NCBI RefSeq assembly: GCF_040939455.1
Contig: NC_134119.1
Location: 17,224,501 to 17,288,500 of the forward strand
DNA from: Microcebus murinus
Lineage: Eukaryota > Chordata > Mammalia > Primates > Cheirogaleidae
Length of the DNA stretch: 64,000 nt
Reading direction: 5' to 3'
The notes under the pieces were generated by a model. The model ran no database searches. It worked only from the letters and a program-made list of their open reading frames with translations, and was not told the origin of the DNA. The first letter of the stretch is position 1. Each line of letters begins with the position of its first letter. Shown here piece by piece: positions 24,313-35,834 of the stretch. The position numbers were made by a program, and so were the translations under genes.

Positions 24313-24699
24313 ATCTCTTTCTCCTCTTAATTTTTTATTTTTATTCATGTATTAATTTATTTTTATTTTTTTGTCAACACCAAAGCCTCCTAAAAGCAGC
24401 CTCATTAGAGTGAGGCTTTGGAATCAGATATATGTCTGAAGTCATGATATCATTTTAAGAAGGAGTTCATAGATAAAAGTTTCAAGAACAAAGGTATTGC
24501 TCCTAAGACAAGATACTTTCATAGTGCTTGTTATCTAGAAACCACCGTGTTACTTTCTGAAGAAGCAAGTAAATGAAAGAGTGGTATCTTTACACAGTAA
24601 TGTGCATTATTTTTGTTTTCTGTTTCCCTAATCCCTTGGACTCTGGGTTTTTATTACCATAATAGTTATTTTAAAAGTTTGTCATTTATTCATCCCTAT

Positions 24700-24890
24700 G
24701 GTACACCTGGCACTTTACATGCATATATTAATAGTATCATATTTAATTCCTTATATAATATAAGAGATATTTTATTTTCAATTGATAAATGAGGAAACTA
24801 AGGTTTATTCAAATTACAAATAAGAAATAGTTTTGTCAGGACAGGCAGCTAGTGAGTGGCTGAATCAGTACACACATTAGATTTGGGTGG
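24700..24890 (-). repeat. MIR SINE
   Basis: Reverse-complement MIR: CACCTGGCACTTTACATGC, AATGAGGAAACTAAGG and CAGCTAGTGAGTGGCTGAAT. Confidence 0.65.
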
Positions 24891-25194
24891 CACTAAAGCC
24901 TATAATATTTTTTGGGGAACATGTTGTCTCATTTTTAGATGTGCAGTTATTTACTACATGAGTATATTCACACTTGTAAGCTTTCAGCATGGTTTCCGTT
25001 AAACTTTTGTGGTTGCAGAAATCTGGGTATCAATATGGAGCATGAGGAGGTGCAAGTTTTCAGAAACCCACCCTAAAACCCCATGATTCCATGTTGTTTA
25101 AGAAGCACTTGTGAAATTCCAGACTTTCCTCCATGGGAGGAACTCTGGAAGTTACACCCCGTGCCACTGACTACCCATTCCCACTATAACAGCA

Positions 25195-25408
25195 AACCAT
25201 GTATTAGGTATTATTTTAAGTCCTTTATACAATTTAAATAATTTAATCCTCATTATGAGAGATGTATTCTATTATTGTCTCTATTACAAGAAAATAGAGG
25301 CACAGTGAGGTTAGTAACTTGCTGAAGATCACACAGCAGGAATTTGAACACAGACAGTCTTTTTTCATAACTTATGTACTTTACTATTCGTTCTACTATG
25401 CTGCCTCT
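25195..25408 (-). repeat. MIR SINE
   Basis: Reverse-complement MIR: TTTAAATAATTTAATCCTCA, GAGGCACAGTGAGGTTAG, AACTTGCTGAAGATCACACA, then a TGCTGCCTCTCC left end. Confidence 0.8.
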
Positions 25409-25410
25409 CC

Positions 25411-25441
<31 letters not shown>

Positions 25442-25450
25442 AACACACAC
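25409..25450. repeat. (CA)n microsatellite
   Basis: A CA run with two AAAC interruptions directly abuts the MIR at 25195-25408. Confidence 0.95.
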
Positions 25451-25559
25451 TCACAACAGATGAGATAATGTTGGCTGGTAGAAAGACTACCTTAAGAGGA
25501 AGACAACTGCTATTCTGAATTGCTTTTTCCCTTTGCTCTGCTCACCAGTTCATCCATTC

Positions 25560-25650
25560 AGATGAATAAATTGAGCCTTCTAAGTGCCAGGCATTATTTT
25601 AGGTACTTGGGATATGCTGGTTTAAAAAAAACCCACAGTTATGGGGAGTA
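25560..25650 (-). repeat. L2 tail fragment
   Basis: Contains GTGCCAGGCATTATTTTAGG and TACTTGGGATATGCTGG, the reverse-complement of the L2 3' end. Confidence 0.45.
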
Positions 25651-25654
25651 GAGG

Positions 25655-27700
25655 ATGGGATGAGGGCTGCAGACTCACTCAAGTGGCCTCAGTTAAATCT
25701 TTTAATTACTCAAGTTGCAAGTGGTTTCATTGCTTTAGTCAGGATGCCATTCTTCTGGTATAAAGGAAGGGAGGTTAAAGAAACTTCCCTTCATGACTCC
25801 CTTTGGCTTCAAGACTCTGAAGTCTGGTTCTGTATAATTTGTCACCTGCACAAATAGCCACCAAAGCACTCCTCTCTCCTCTTCATTACTGTGAGGCTTT
25901 GACTGAGGGAATTTGGAAAAGGCTCTCTCTAACATCATCTATCAGGGCTCAGGATTTCAGTAACAAGCAGAATTCAAATTTGGCAGTCTCATGGCATCTT
26001 GACTCTGCTAATGACCAAGGAAAGTAGATTTTATTTTATTTTACTAGGCATAAAAATGATTAGGAGAAGTACTTGAGTGAGCTAGTTCTTTAAAAAAGAG
26101 AACTCATTCTTAAGAAATGGTTACTTATTATTCCTTAATTTGATTTCTAATACTATGAGTAAGCATCTTTGGAGCAACCTAAATGAGTCTTGTATATGGT
26201 TTCTTAGTCTTCAGATAAAAGAACAATTCTTGTAGGTAAACAGAAGAGGGTGGCACACATCTATCTCTGCTGATAAATAGAGAGTGGTTTGTGTTTACCC
26301 ATAGATCGGCACAGAATCCCATAGATCGGCACAGAATCCCATAGATCGGCACAGAATCCCATTCAACACTCAGAGAATAGAGTAGGTTTTAAAGACACAG
26401 AGAAGGGTAAAGTCTCAAATATAAGCTCATCACTGATACTAGAGGCAGGCAAGTGATAAATTACCACAGTGAGTCATTACTCCAAGAGGTTTCTTGTAAA
26501 CATTAGCCAACAAAGGAGGAAAGATTGGCCAGTTGGAAACACACACTAATGACTTAGGATGAAATATAAATCATTTCAAAGAACTGTGTTGAATCTGGGA
26601 GCTGACAGAGAGAAACAAGCAGTAAGAGTAGGTTGCTAACCAAACCAAGGCTGAGTGCTAATCATAGCTGGGAGAGTGCTTCAACTGACAATGTCAAACA
26701 AGGTAGTTCAAGTAATAGGACTGAATGACATATGACTAGGAACTTTCCAACAAACCTGATTTATGCTCCTTTGAGAAATATTTGGGGAAAGTAACTAGAT
26801 AAACTCTAAATTGAAATTTCTTTGCAAAGCAATAAAATTGAGACTCTCAAGTGTCTATATCTCAATTACTTTCTCCCAAGGTTTTAGAATGGAAAGAGAG
26901 ATTGTTCAGAGTTTTGTGACTTCACAAAGTGACTAGTTGGGAACTAATGATATTACACTACAATTTATTTTGAAATAGGGCTCATTTAAACTGTTCTTAA
27001 ATGAAACACCACAGACATTAAGATGAAGTAGGAAAAGTTCTTTCATAATGACAAATTACAGAATGATCAGTTAATCAATTTTATTTTTTTGCGGGAGGAG
27101 AAAAAAGAAATTATAATAATATTAAGGCATACAATGTCTGCAGTGGAGTCCCCTAAAAGGCAGTGTTTATATCATTCCAAGACCTCCTTCCAAGGTTAAG
27201 AAGCTACAAATATGACTTAATTTTCCATTTTGTTCAAATCTTGAAAATGCTGGCCCTCAGAATTAAATCACTGAGGGTGACCTTAGACTTAACATCATTG
27301 CAGAGGCTCAGAAGTCCTCTTGCTCAAAACAATACCATTCACCAAAATTTATCTAAAAAGAATTAGAGTTTAATCCTATAACTACAGATATGTCAGGAAT
27401 AGATGACATGTAATTGGAGAAACCGACACTGTGGTATAAATGACCTGTTTTGACAGGGAAGAGGGGAAACAGAAGGAGCATAACTATGCCAAGGTCCTAG
27501 AATGGATGGCTAGGGAAGTGAGAATACTGATGGTTAGCATTTTGAGGACGGTTATTGCATAGCTTTGCCTATTACCTTCTAGGACAGTGCTCCAACATAA
27601 CTGGCTCAGACCACTGACATGCTTTTCTTGATGGCCAGGACACATGACCTCACATTGTCAGGAAAGCCCCAGAGAACAACATACAAATAGAGGATTCAAA
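25655..27700. other. Unique DNA apart from a 20-bp tandem repeat
   Basis: No family or exon is recognised except the minisatellite at 26298-26362. Confidence 0.45.
26298..26362. repeat. Perfect 20-bp tandem repeat, 3.2 copies
   Basis: The unit CCCATAGATCGGCACAGAAT occurs three times with no mismatch, plus a partial fourth copy (CCCAT). Confidence 0.98.
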
Positions 27701-28039
27701 TCAACCTAAACAATCTATCTTCATGTACTTCCAACACTCTATGCAAAATCTTAGCCACATCTGTCTCCTCCTTTTCTAATCGTGGATCAAAGCCACTACC
27801 CTTTCTGGACCCTCTCCTCTCACTATGCCTTTCCTCAATACAGCCATCCCCTACCTACTGACCACCCACGCCACCTTATACATAGAGGGACATTCAGTCT
27901 GCTGTTAAACCTGTCCGATCCACATCCACACTGCCTCTGCACCCACCAAGCTCTTTTCATTCTCTGCCTTCCCGCCTATCTCAGGTGCTCCCATTTTATG
28001 TTGGTTTTTAGAAAACAATTTCATTGGTTTGCTACCTAA

Positions 28040-28392
28040 TCTGCCTGCTCCCAAGCTCTGCCACCATCTATTTATTTCTCCTTATTGCTACCAGCCGAAT
28101 CTTTCTAAAGCACACCCATGTATTTTATTCCTTGCTTCTGAATGGCAACCAAATTAGGCCTGCACTGCTTAGCCTGGCCTTCTAGACCCACCAGCTTCGA
28201 AACAAATCTATACTTCATATTTTCCCATCTTTACCTTTATAGTTTCCTATACCTAGAATGTTCTGAATCTCATCTCAGCCTCTTAAAATCTTACCTATCC
28301 TTAAACATTAAATTGTAATGGCATCCATTTGAGAAAGTGGTCCCCAATTTACCCTGCCCTCCTTTCTCCACCTAAATAAATGTGATCTCTTT
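28040..28392 (+). repeat. L2 LINE, 5' portion of split copy
   Basis: L2-like body: TTTCTAAAGCACACCCATG, TTCCTTGCTTCTGAATGGCA and AGCCTGGCCTTCTAGACCC, followed by CTTAAAATCTTACC. It may start as early as ~27700. An L2 tail-like stretch resumes at ~28930. Confidence 0.55.
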
Positions 28393-28928
28393 CTTTTTTG
28401 AGCCAGGGTAACTTTTTTTGTTACTCTTTTTTATTGCACATGGTGGAAGTTGTGATACTCCATCCAAATCCCCCTGTAGGAATGAAAAATGCATTTCCCT
28501 ATCTGTTGGGAGAGCTGCCAGAAGATACCCTGAGCTGTCATTTGTATTTGGAGGTTGTTTCAGCTAAAGAAACATGCCTCACTGAAGGTCACTACTTCCA
28601 GCCCAGCTTTAGCCAAGTACTAATCAACATGAAGGGATTAAAACCTGGCCCCTCCTCAGCCCAACTTAAGACAACTCTGAGGAGCCACCCAGCCCCAGCG
28701 CTCTTTGTGGGGTTATGGCTGAAAACTTCATTGGGAATGCGTCAAAACTTAACTTCTTTCCCTGCCCAATTATGCTTCTTCCACACCCACCCCTTTCCCC
28801 AGCACTCACAGATGTGTTGCTCTCTAGAGCACTGGCGAACACACAGCATGTTCCATCTTAGAGCCTGCTTTCTAGGGAACCCACACTGCAACACAGCACT
28901 TAAACATGGTCAGTTTCCCTTCTATTAA
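28393..28928. other. Unassigned block splitting an L2
   Basis: About 535 bp lie between L2-like halves. It holds a 176-codon plus-strand frame at 28398-28928, the longest outside L1, but with no domain, signal peptide or known homologue that I recognise. It is most likely an old inserted repeat, possibly an LTR. The ending CTTTCTAGGGAACCCACACTGC has an LTR-like look. Confidence 0.4.
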
Positions 28929-28929
28929 A

Positions 28930-29085
28930 GTTGTATATGCATTTACTCATGTTCCCCATCATACACTAGATTATAAACCCTTTGCAACAGAGATCGCATT
29001 TTCAAATCATATATGCCTGCAGTGTGTAGCATCAAGACTCTAAAGTGTGTAGCTTGTATAAATGAATAAATGAGGGAATGAATAA
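28930..29085 (+). repeat. L2 LINE tail
   Basis: TGTTCCCCATCATACACTAG, ATTATAAACCCTTTGCAACAG, AGATCGCATTTTC and an end in AATGAATAAATGAGGGAATG match the L2 tail pattern. Probably continuous with 28040-28392 before an insertion. Confidence 0.55.
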
Positions 29086-29295
29086 TTAATGCCTAAAATT
29101 AGCACCTCTGTGGTACTGCAAGGTCTTTACACATCTAAAACATCACCAACATGTTTTCTGTAATTGATGGTATTTAATGAGCATTAGTTACAAATAAGGC
29201 ACTGAGCTAGGGAGGAGGGTATAAAAAGAATAGACTCCCTGCCCTTAGGAAGTTTGTAATTTAATCAGCAGGATAATTACAGCCAACATTTCCAG

Positions 29296-29461
29296 CAGTG
29301 GTTCCCAGCACTGGCCGCTCATTAGAATCAACTGAGGAGTTTGACTGACTCCCAGTACTGGGCCACACCCCCAAAGATTCTGATTTAATGGGTGAGGTGT
29401 ACAGCCTGGACATCAGACTCCCCAGGTGTGTCGAATGTGTCACCAATGTGAAGAGCTGCTG
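29296..29461 (+). mobile_element. MER5A, non-autonomous hAT-Charlie transposon
   Basis: Starts CAGTGGTTCCCAGCACTGG, continues GCTCATTAGAATCAACTGAG, GGGCCACACCCCCAAAGATTC and TGATTTAATGGGTGAGGTGT, and ends AAGAGCTGCTG. Near full length for this ~190-bp element. Confidence 0.85.
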
Positions 29462-29469
29462 AATTATGA

Positions 29470-29705
29470 AGAGTTTATGTGTTGCAAGTACAGTTCTAAG
29501 TGTTTATACTAACTTAATCCTCATAACAACATTAAGAAAAAATTACTATAAAATTATCATCTTTTTATAGACACAGAAATTAAGGCACAGAAGAACATTG
29601 AAGTACTTTGCCCAAGGTCACAGAGTCAGTTAGGTATGGAGTTAGAATTCAAACCCCAAAACACAGGTTCTGAATTCATGGCTCCTAACTACTCCATTAT
29701 ACTTT
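29470..29705 (-). repeat. MIR SINE
   Basis: Reverse-complement MIR: TTAATCCTCATAACAACATT, AGAAATTAAGGCACAG, TTTGCCCAAGGTCACAGAGT, ATTCAAACCCC. Confidence 0.85.
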
Positions 29706-29770
29706 CTTATTTGCAGGGACAGAGTGAAAAGTAAACTAATTTATATTAAGTATATTTTATATAAATATTT

Positions 29771-30207
29771 TTTCTCTTAATTTTAATGTCTTTGTTTAAT
29801 TTTTTTTTACTTCTTCATATTAAGGGGTACAAATGTTTAGGTTATGTATATTGCCTTTGTCCCACCCAATTCAGAGCTTCAAGTGTGTCCATCTTCCAGA
29901 TGATGTGCACCTCACCCATTAGGTGTATATATACCCATCCCCTCCTCCCACCCCACCTTCCCAACACCCCATGAATGTTATTACTATATGTGCACTTATT
30001 GATACGAGTAGATTAATAAAATGTAGTATATGTGTACCATGGAGTTCTATTCAGCGACAAAAAACAATGGTGATATAGCACCTCTATTATCCTGGATTGA
30101 GCTGGAGCCCATTCTACTAAGTGAAGTATCACAAGAATGGAAAAACAAGCACCGCATGTACTCATCATCAAATTGGTATTAACTTATCAAGACTTTAGTG
30201 CAGATAT
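29771..30207 (-). mobile_element. 5'-inverted L1 (twin-priming product)
   Basis: The left part (about 29771-30003) is the L1 3' UTR on the minus strand with the tail at 29798-29808. The right part (about 30004-30188) is the ORF2 C-terminal coding region and start of the 3' UTR on the plus strand, matching 55525-55700. A perfect 22-bp direct repeat flanks the whole (29749-29770 and 30208-30229), so this is one insertion with an inverted 5' segment. Confidence 0.92.
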
Positions 30208-30231
30208 AGTATATTTTATATAAATATTTCA

Positions 30232-33030
30232 TCATTTGAAAATCGGGAGTTCTCTATGGTGGAAATGATAATAATGGCAACCTCTGACATTTAGATTGTA
30301 CTTAAATATTAGAGTAAGAAGGAAACCTTACCCCATTTATTAAAGGAAGCTAAAAATAATGAGTTTACATAGGCTGATGAGGTAATATAAGCTAGATGAA
30401 TTAACAAATTTGTTTAGGACTTTGCAACTTATGGCTGAAAGTAGATTTTTATTAAATTGTTCTATTATACAAATGAAATACTCCTTGTACTTTCTTACAA
30501 CTCCAATTGTTCTACTGAGTTAATTAATTGTGTCTAAATAATTTTGGGATACTCTGCTAGAGTATCCCATATTCAGAAATAAGTATTCATATTACTTATG
30601 AATACTTCATATTCAGAAATAACTAACAACAAACAGAGGAAAACTGGAAGCTAGCCACATGAGCCAGAGAAAAACATGGTAGTACTCTTTTTCCACTGTG
30701 GTGTTTTTTGTTGTTGTTATTATTGTTTTTGGTCTCCTTAATAACTTGCTCTTTCCTTTTCTTACCAACCTTTCCTTATCTCCATAGCTAACAGACTTGC
30801 AAATAGATGTCAAAGAAATAATTGGATCCTTAACTTGCTTTCTTCCTCTCCATTGCCCTTTTCCACACTTGCCAAAGTCTCTTTTTGTGCCTCTCAGTCC
30901 TTCCTGTTACCTTCTGTTGCTCACCATATACATTAACCAAGAGAAATAGAAGCATCTCCTGTTCCAAAATAAAATATCATATCACAGGGAAATAAAAGTC
31001 CAAGAAAACATGTCCATAAATCTCTGTTGAGTTTAGAGCATGGCTTAGGGAAGGTGTATGAATCATAACTTATTTTCTTGGCTCTATATGTGTATTTCTC
31101 ATATATATATTCATGTATCACAAACATACTTCAAGTGATAGAACTCATGTTGTCAAAATTTGGACTTGAACATAAACTCCTGGTTCATATTTAATACAAT
31201 TTCCACTAGACCACTGATTTTAATACATTATTAAAAATTAGGCTCAAAATTAATATTTGGAAATGACTTCCCAAGTCTTCAATGAAACTTGTGTCAAAAT
31301 ATTATTTTTAAGTTCTTCATATAGGAGATTTAAGAACTCAGAATGTTTATAATGTAGCTCAGAATATTTAAAACTACCCCACTAAAGCATAAGAAGTAAA
31401 GTATAACACTAAAAATACAATGGAAGATACAGATATAGATATATAGATGTAGGTAGGTATATATATATATATATTAGATAGGCACAAATGATTTTTGTTA
31501 AGTAGTGGCTGATTTTTTTATTTCTCTTTGTTTTTCAAACCCAAACTTTCTGTAATTTGATATTATGTTCACGATTTTAATTATACAGAATATTTAAAAA
31601 TTCATCATAATCAGATGTATTTTAAGAATTTTGTAGTTCCCAGCATTATAGTTTTAGAAACTCCTATCTGCTAGAATATCAAACATTAAAACATGCCTGC
31701 ATTTCACATTAACACAATGTTACATAGGTTACTATGTAAGAGTTGAGGTGAGTTGCAATTGAGCAACTGGAATAATGCAACATTATACATTCTTATTTTT
31801 ATATTTGTGTGTGTGTGTGCATATGCGTGTGTGTGTGTATCCCTGTATCCCTATATCCCTCCCCCACAGTCTGTCCCTGTTCTCGGTTATTTTCATAGGC
31901 CCGTAACAATTGGTGTGATTTACCTGGTGGGAAATTACAGTGCAATATTTGACCTGTCCTAATATCCATAAAGTCTAGAATTGTCATAACAGGCAATAAC
32001 AAAGGCAGTTAATAACCAAAAATTGAGAAGCCACTTGTAATGAACAGAATGTTCCCTAATTTGGCAAAGTTTATAGAGTTTCAAAATCAGGCTTTTGTAT
32101 CTTTTATTTTGTTATCTAAATAGTTATATCCATATATATGATGGGGCTCAAAAGCCTGATTTTGTGGCCTACTGCTGAGAATTAACTACTTGATAAATGA
32201 AGACTGTGTTAATTATATTTAACTTGTTTCCCCTTGGTGCTTAAACATCTGGCTAGATAATTTGCACCTAAAAATCTCTATAAACAACACAGTTCTTAAC
32301 AGATAGAGCCCAGTATTTTTAAATGCCAAATTGATTAAAACTGCAAAATCTAAGGCAGGCAAGAATAAAAAGACCATATTTCTACTTCCTTTCACATGTG
32401 ATAATCTCCTGCCTCTTGCCTTTTCGAAAAATTTATACTGTTTACGTTTTAAATGTTAAATGAGTACCTGAATAATGCACTATGTAATTTAAAAATCATA
32501 CATTTTAAAAGGTTGGTAATTTAAGAACAGAGACAATATTAGATAGCTAAATGTACTAAAGTATGTGTTTTTAAAAAGCTTAATATTTCAGTAATAATAC
32601 TGTAGCTTCTAAGATTCTGATTCCCTTAACATTAAAGGCCACATTTAAGATAAGAATGCTATACAGATTTACTAAGAATTCAGGAGTAAGGCCCTTCATC
32701 ATAGATCAGAATCCTGGGCAGAGATAATTCATGGGTGGACTCAGATCTACAGAGTACCTACTACATGTCAGGCACATAGCCAGGTCCTTGGGCAGAGCAC
32801 AAACTTGAGATGCTACTTTGTTTTCCCATTCTGAAGGCCAAATCCTTGTTTCTTAATTATATGTTTTAATGTTCCTATTTTATGAGGTGTAATAATTAGG
32901 CAAATCAGGACACTTTCCCCCCACACCCACCAAAGGAAACAATACAGGACATTGCTGATCTCTGGACATCATTATGTTCAGGACCAATGCAACCTAATAG
33001 CCAGGTAACCTGAATTTTTACCTGGCTTGT
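30232..33030. other. Unique A/T-rich DNA with small repeats
   Basis: Contains two adjacent hairpins (30546-30622), TA-rich DNA at 31429-31475, a TG run at 31805-31839, and a 16-bp inverted repeat at 32082-32164. An L2- or MIR-like scrap lies at 32745-32815. No gene is recognised. Confidence 0.45.
31805..31839. repeat. (TG)n microsatellite
   Basis: TG run interrupted by CATATGCG. Confidence 0.9.
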
Positions 33031-33034
33031 GTAA

Positions 33035-33295
33035 GAAGTAATAATTGCTGATGTTTGTTTTTTACTAAGTGCCAGGCATTCTTCTAATGTTTTACTTATA
33101 TTAGTATATTTAATAGTCAAAACTAGGTATTATTATTATTGTTATCATTTTACAGATAAGAAAATGCAGGTAGAAAATGGCTATGTGACTTGTCATAGCT
33201 CTTACAGATAATAGTGGCTTGGGTAGGATTTCAATCCAGGCAGTCTGGCACTATAGGTATAAACCACATTCTTAATTATCATACCATATGCTGCA
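33035..33295 (-). repeat. MIR SINE
   Basis: Reverse-complement MIR: TAAGTGCCAGGCATTCTTC, TATTATTGTTATCATTTTAC, AGATAAGAAAATGCAGGTAG, TCAATCCAGGCAGTCTGGC. Confidence 0.8.
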
Positions 33296-33299
33296 TATT

Positions 33300-34885
33300 A
33301 TGAAAATATCTAATAACAAGTATTCTGAGAATCTAAGAATACTAAAGACAAGTATTCCAAGCAATGCAATTCCACCAAAGCCCACTATGAAATGTCTCAA
33401 ACATACTTATCAAAAAGGCTTATTAATAAGTCTTCAATATAGAATTAACTGTCCTTTGTCTTTATTACTTAATGCTGGAATTACAAACCAAGCTTAGAGC
33501 ATTATCTAGTACAACTTAACAATCACAAAGGATAGTAAGAATAAAAATACCTTACATTTGCATACTTTTACCATTTTCAAAGCATTTTCATCTGAATTCA
33601 ACTTTTATTATTATTCTTATTAATGTATGCTTCCACATATATTATCTTGAGAAAAGAAAAAGAAGCCCTCAAACAATGCTGGGTTTTACTGATTAAAATC
33701 TATCATTCTGTATTTCCAGAATCATTTGAAACAGATAATAGGGGGAAAATGTATATTTCTACTCAAATACAATATCCACAACAAGTAAACACTGTACTTA
33801 ACTCATGAATAAAAGACATTTTCTTTTCAGCATGCAAAGAATAACTATTTATGAGTATATTCCGATACTATTGCTGAAAAATAACTTATCAGTGGGTAAA
33901 GAAGAAACCTCAGGTAAAAATGAAAAATTACCAGAAGCGCTCACATTATAACAAAGAGTGGCAAATATTTTATTCATTCAGGAAAATGAAATGAAAGATT
34001 ATATTGTGTTTTCCAGGAAAAAAGAAGTAAAAATTCCCATGCTACTTTATCTATGCATTAACTTAAAACATTTAGATCCAACACAATGCAGAAGAAGGTC
34101 CATGTTAGATGAAATAAATGTGTCTCAGAGAAACTGTTCAGGAAATTGTATTTTAAATCTTTTAAGGTTGTTCATTATTTAAAGGCATCCTATAATAAAC
34201 CGCTTTCCAAAGTAAATGGTCCATCTTGTTAATTTTGTTTTGTTGTTGCTGTTGCTCATTTATTTGTTTACCAAATCAGATTTTCTTTACTTAAAGCAGG
34301 GAGCACAACATTTGGATTTGGGTTACAGAAAAAGTCTACTTATTGCTGCTTGAAATTTAAAGACAAAGAGTGTTGTAAGACCCTGCAGGATACACGGGCT
34401 TTCGAATAACTTTGAGAAATAAGAAAACAGAGGAACAAATGTCTTAATCGTTCACTGGAAAGAGATTAAGTTTTTGAAGATTTTTGTTGGTTAATGCCAT
34501 GTGTTAACATCCTGATTCTTGGGATGTTCTCTCCACTGTAGAAAACGAAGCTTCATTCTGTCCCATACCCCAGGACCCCAGACGGTCACGTTATCTGCAT
34601 GAGTCTGTGATCACACAGCAGATGAAGCAAAACAGGTCTGTTTCCACAGAAATCCATCACTTTCTCTGGAACTACAACTCTGAACACATGATTTACTGAG
34701 AATTGGTGTAATCTTCACATACATAAGTATTTTTTCAGAGAAAAGAATGATGTTTCGTAGTTTCTGGTATTTTAAAAATTAGGTTGCAATGCAAATCAAA
34801 GTCAATGAAGTTCAGAGTAGGAAGCGCTTGAAGGATCATATAAAAAAGTACACACTCTAATTTCTTCAGTAACCACAAAGCAAAA
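33300..34885. other. Unique A/T-rich DNA, nothing recognised
   Basis: No repeat family or exon is assigned. Confidence 0.5.
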
Positions 34886-34889
34886 GGGG

Positions 34890-35830
34890 AAAGAGGTGAC
34901 CTTTAAGTACCTCCCATCCCAGTTTCCCCAAACACACAATACTAAACCAGCTAATCCCCTAGCAAATCTTTCCCAACTCAGGGAATGGTATATAATCTTC
35001 CCAAATGTTCAGACTCCAAACTCAGGAAGCATCTTCAATTTTATCTCTTTCTTCATCCCAACATCAATAAAACAGCAACTACTAGCAGCTCAACTTCTAT
35101 AATATATTTTGAATGCTCTAATTTCTCTCCGTTTCTAATGTTATGACTCTAACCACCCATGTCTCTCACTTCTTCAAAAGTCTCTTAATATATTTCCCTG
35201 CCTTTACTCTTGTCCCCAGAATGGTCTTCATAAATGAGAATATGTTAATTCCTCTGCTTAGAAGCCTCTAATGACTTCCCATTGCCATAATCATGAAATG
35301 GAACAGCTTTCTGTGGCACACAGACCCTACCAAACCGCCCTCCTTAAATTCTCTGTTCTTTCCACACTGGCCCTCTCAATGCCATTCAACAGAATTAACT
35401 TATCCATATCTGAGGATAGTCGCATTTTCTGTCTCCCTCTTATGGAACATGTATCCCTTAGTCTGTCTGTTTAGTCTCTTAGTCTCTTTAGTTTCTTAGT
35501 CTCTCTCGTCTCTAATATAACCTCCACAGAGAAACCTTTCCCAATCATCCTATCTGAGACAGCACCCATGTATCCTCCAGTCACTCTATCCAATTACCTA
35601 TTCAATTTTCCCTACAGCCCCCCTCACTGTTGAAGTTATATATCTGTATACTTTTTCATTGATTTACTGCTTATTTACACTTGTCACTCTTCCCTCACCC
35701 TTCCAAAAGACACAGTCCTTGAGAATAGAGACTTTGCTGATTTATTCTCTATGATCCCAGCACCCAGTACACTCCTGGCACATCTTCAGTGTTCAATAAA
35801 TATCAGTTAAATGAATGAACAAATGAATGA
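34890..35830 (+). repeat. L2 LINE, ~0.9-kb 3' part
   Basis: L2 body and tail in order: CAGACTCCAAACTCAGGAAG, CTCTGCTTAGAAGCCTCTAA, TGACTTCCCATTGCC, CACACTGGCCCTCTCAATGC, GTACACTCCTGGCACATCTTC, then GTTCAATAAATATCAGTTAA and ATGAATG repeats. Confidence 0.85.
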
Positions 35831-35834
35831 GATA

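Noticed and set aside
24099..24413. Open frames of 60-100 codons on both strands
   Set aside because: They are translations of the CCTT and CT microsatellites, giving simple amino-acid repeats.
26298..26362. CRISPR-like array
   Set aside because: The repeats are back to back with no spacers, and the DNA is mammalian.
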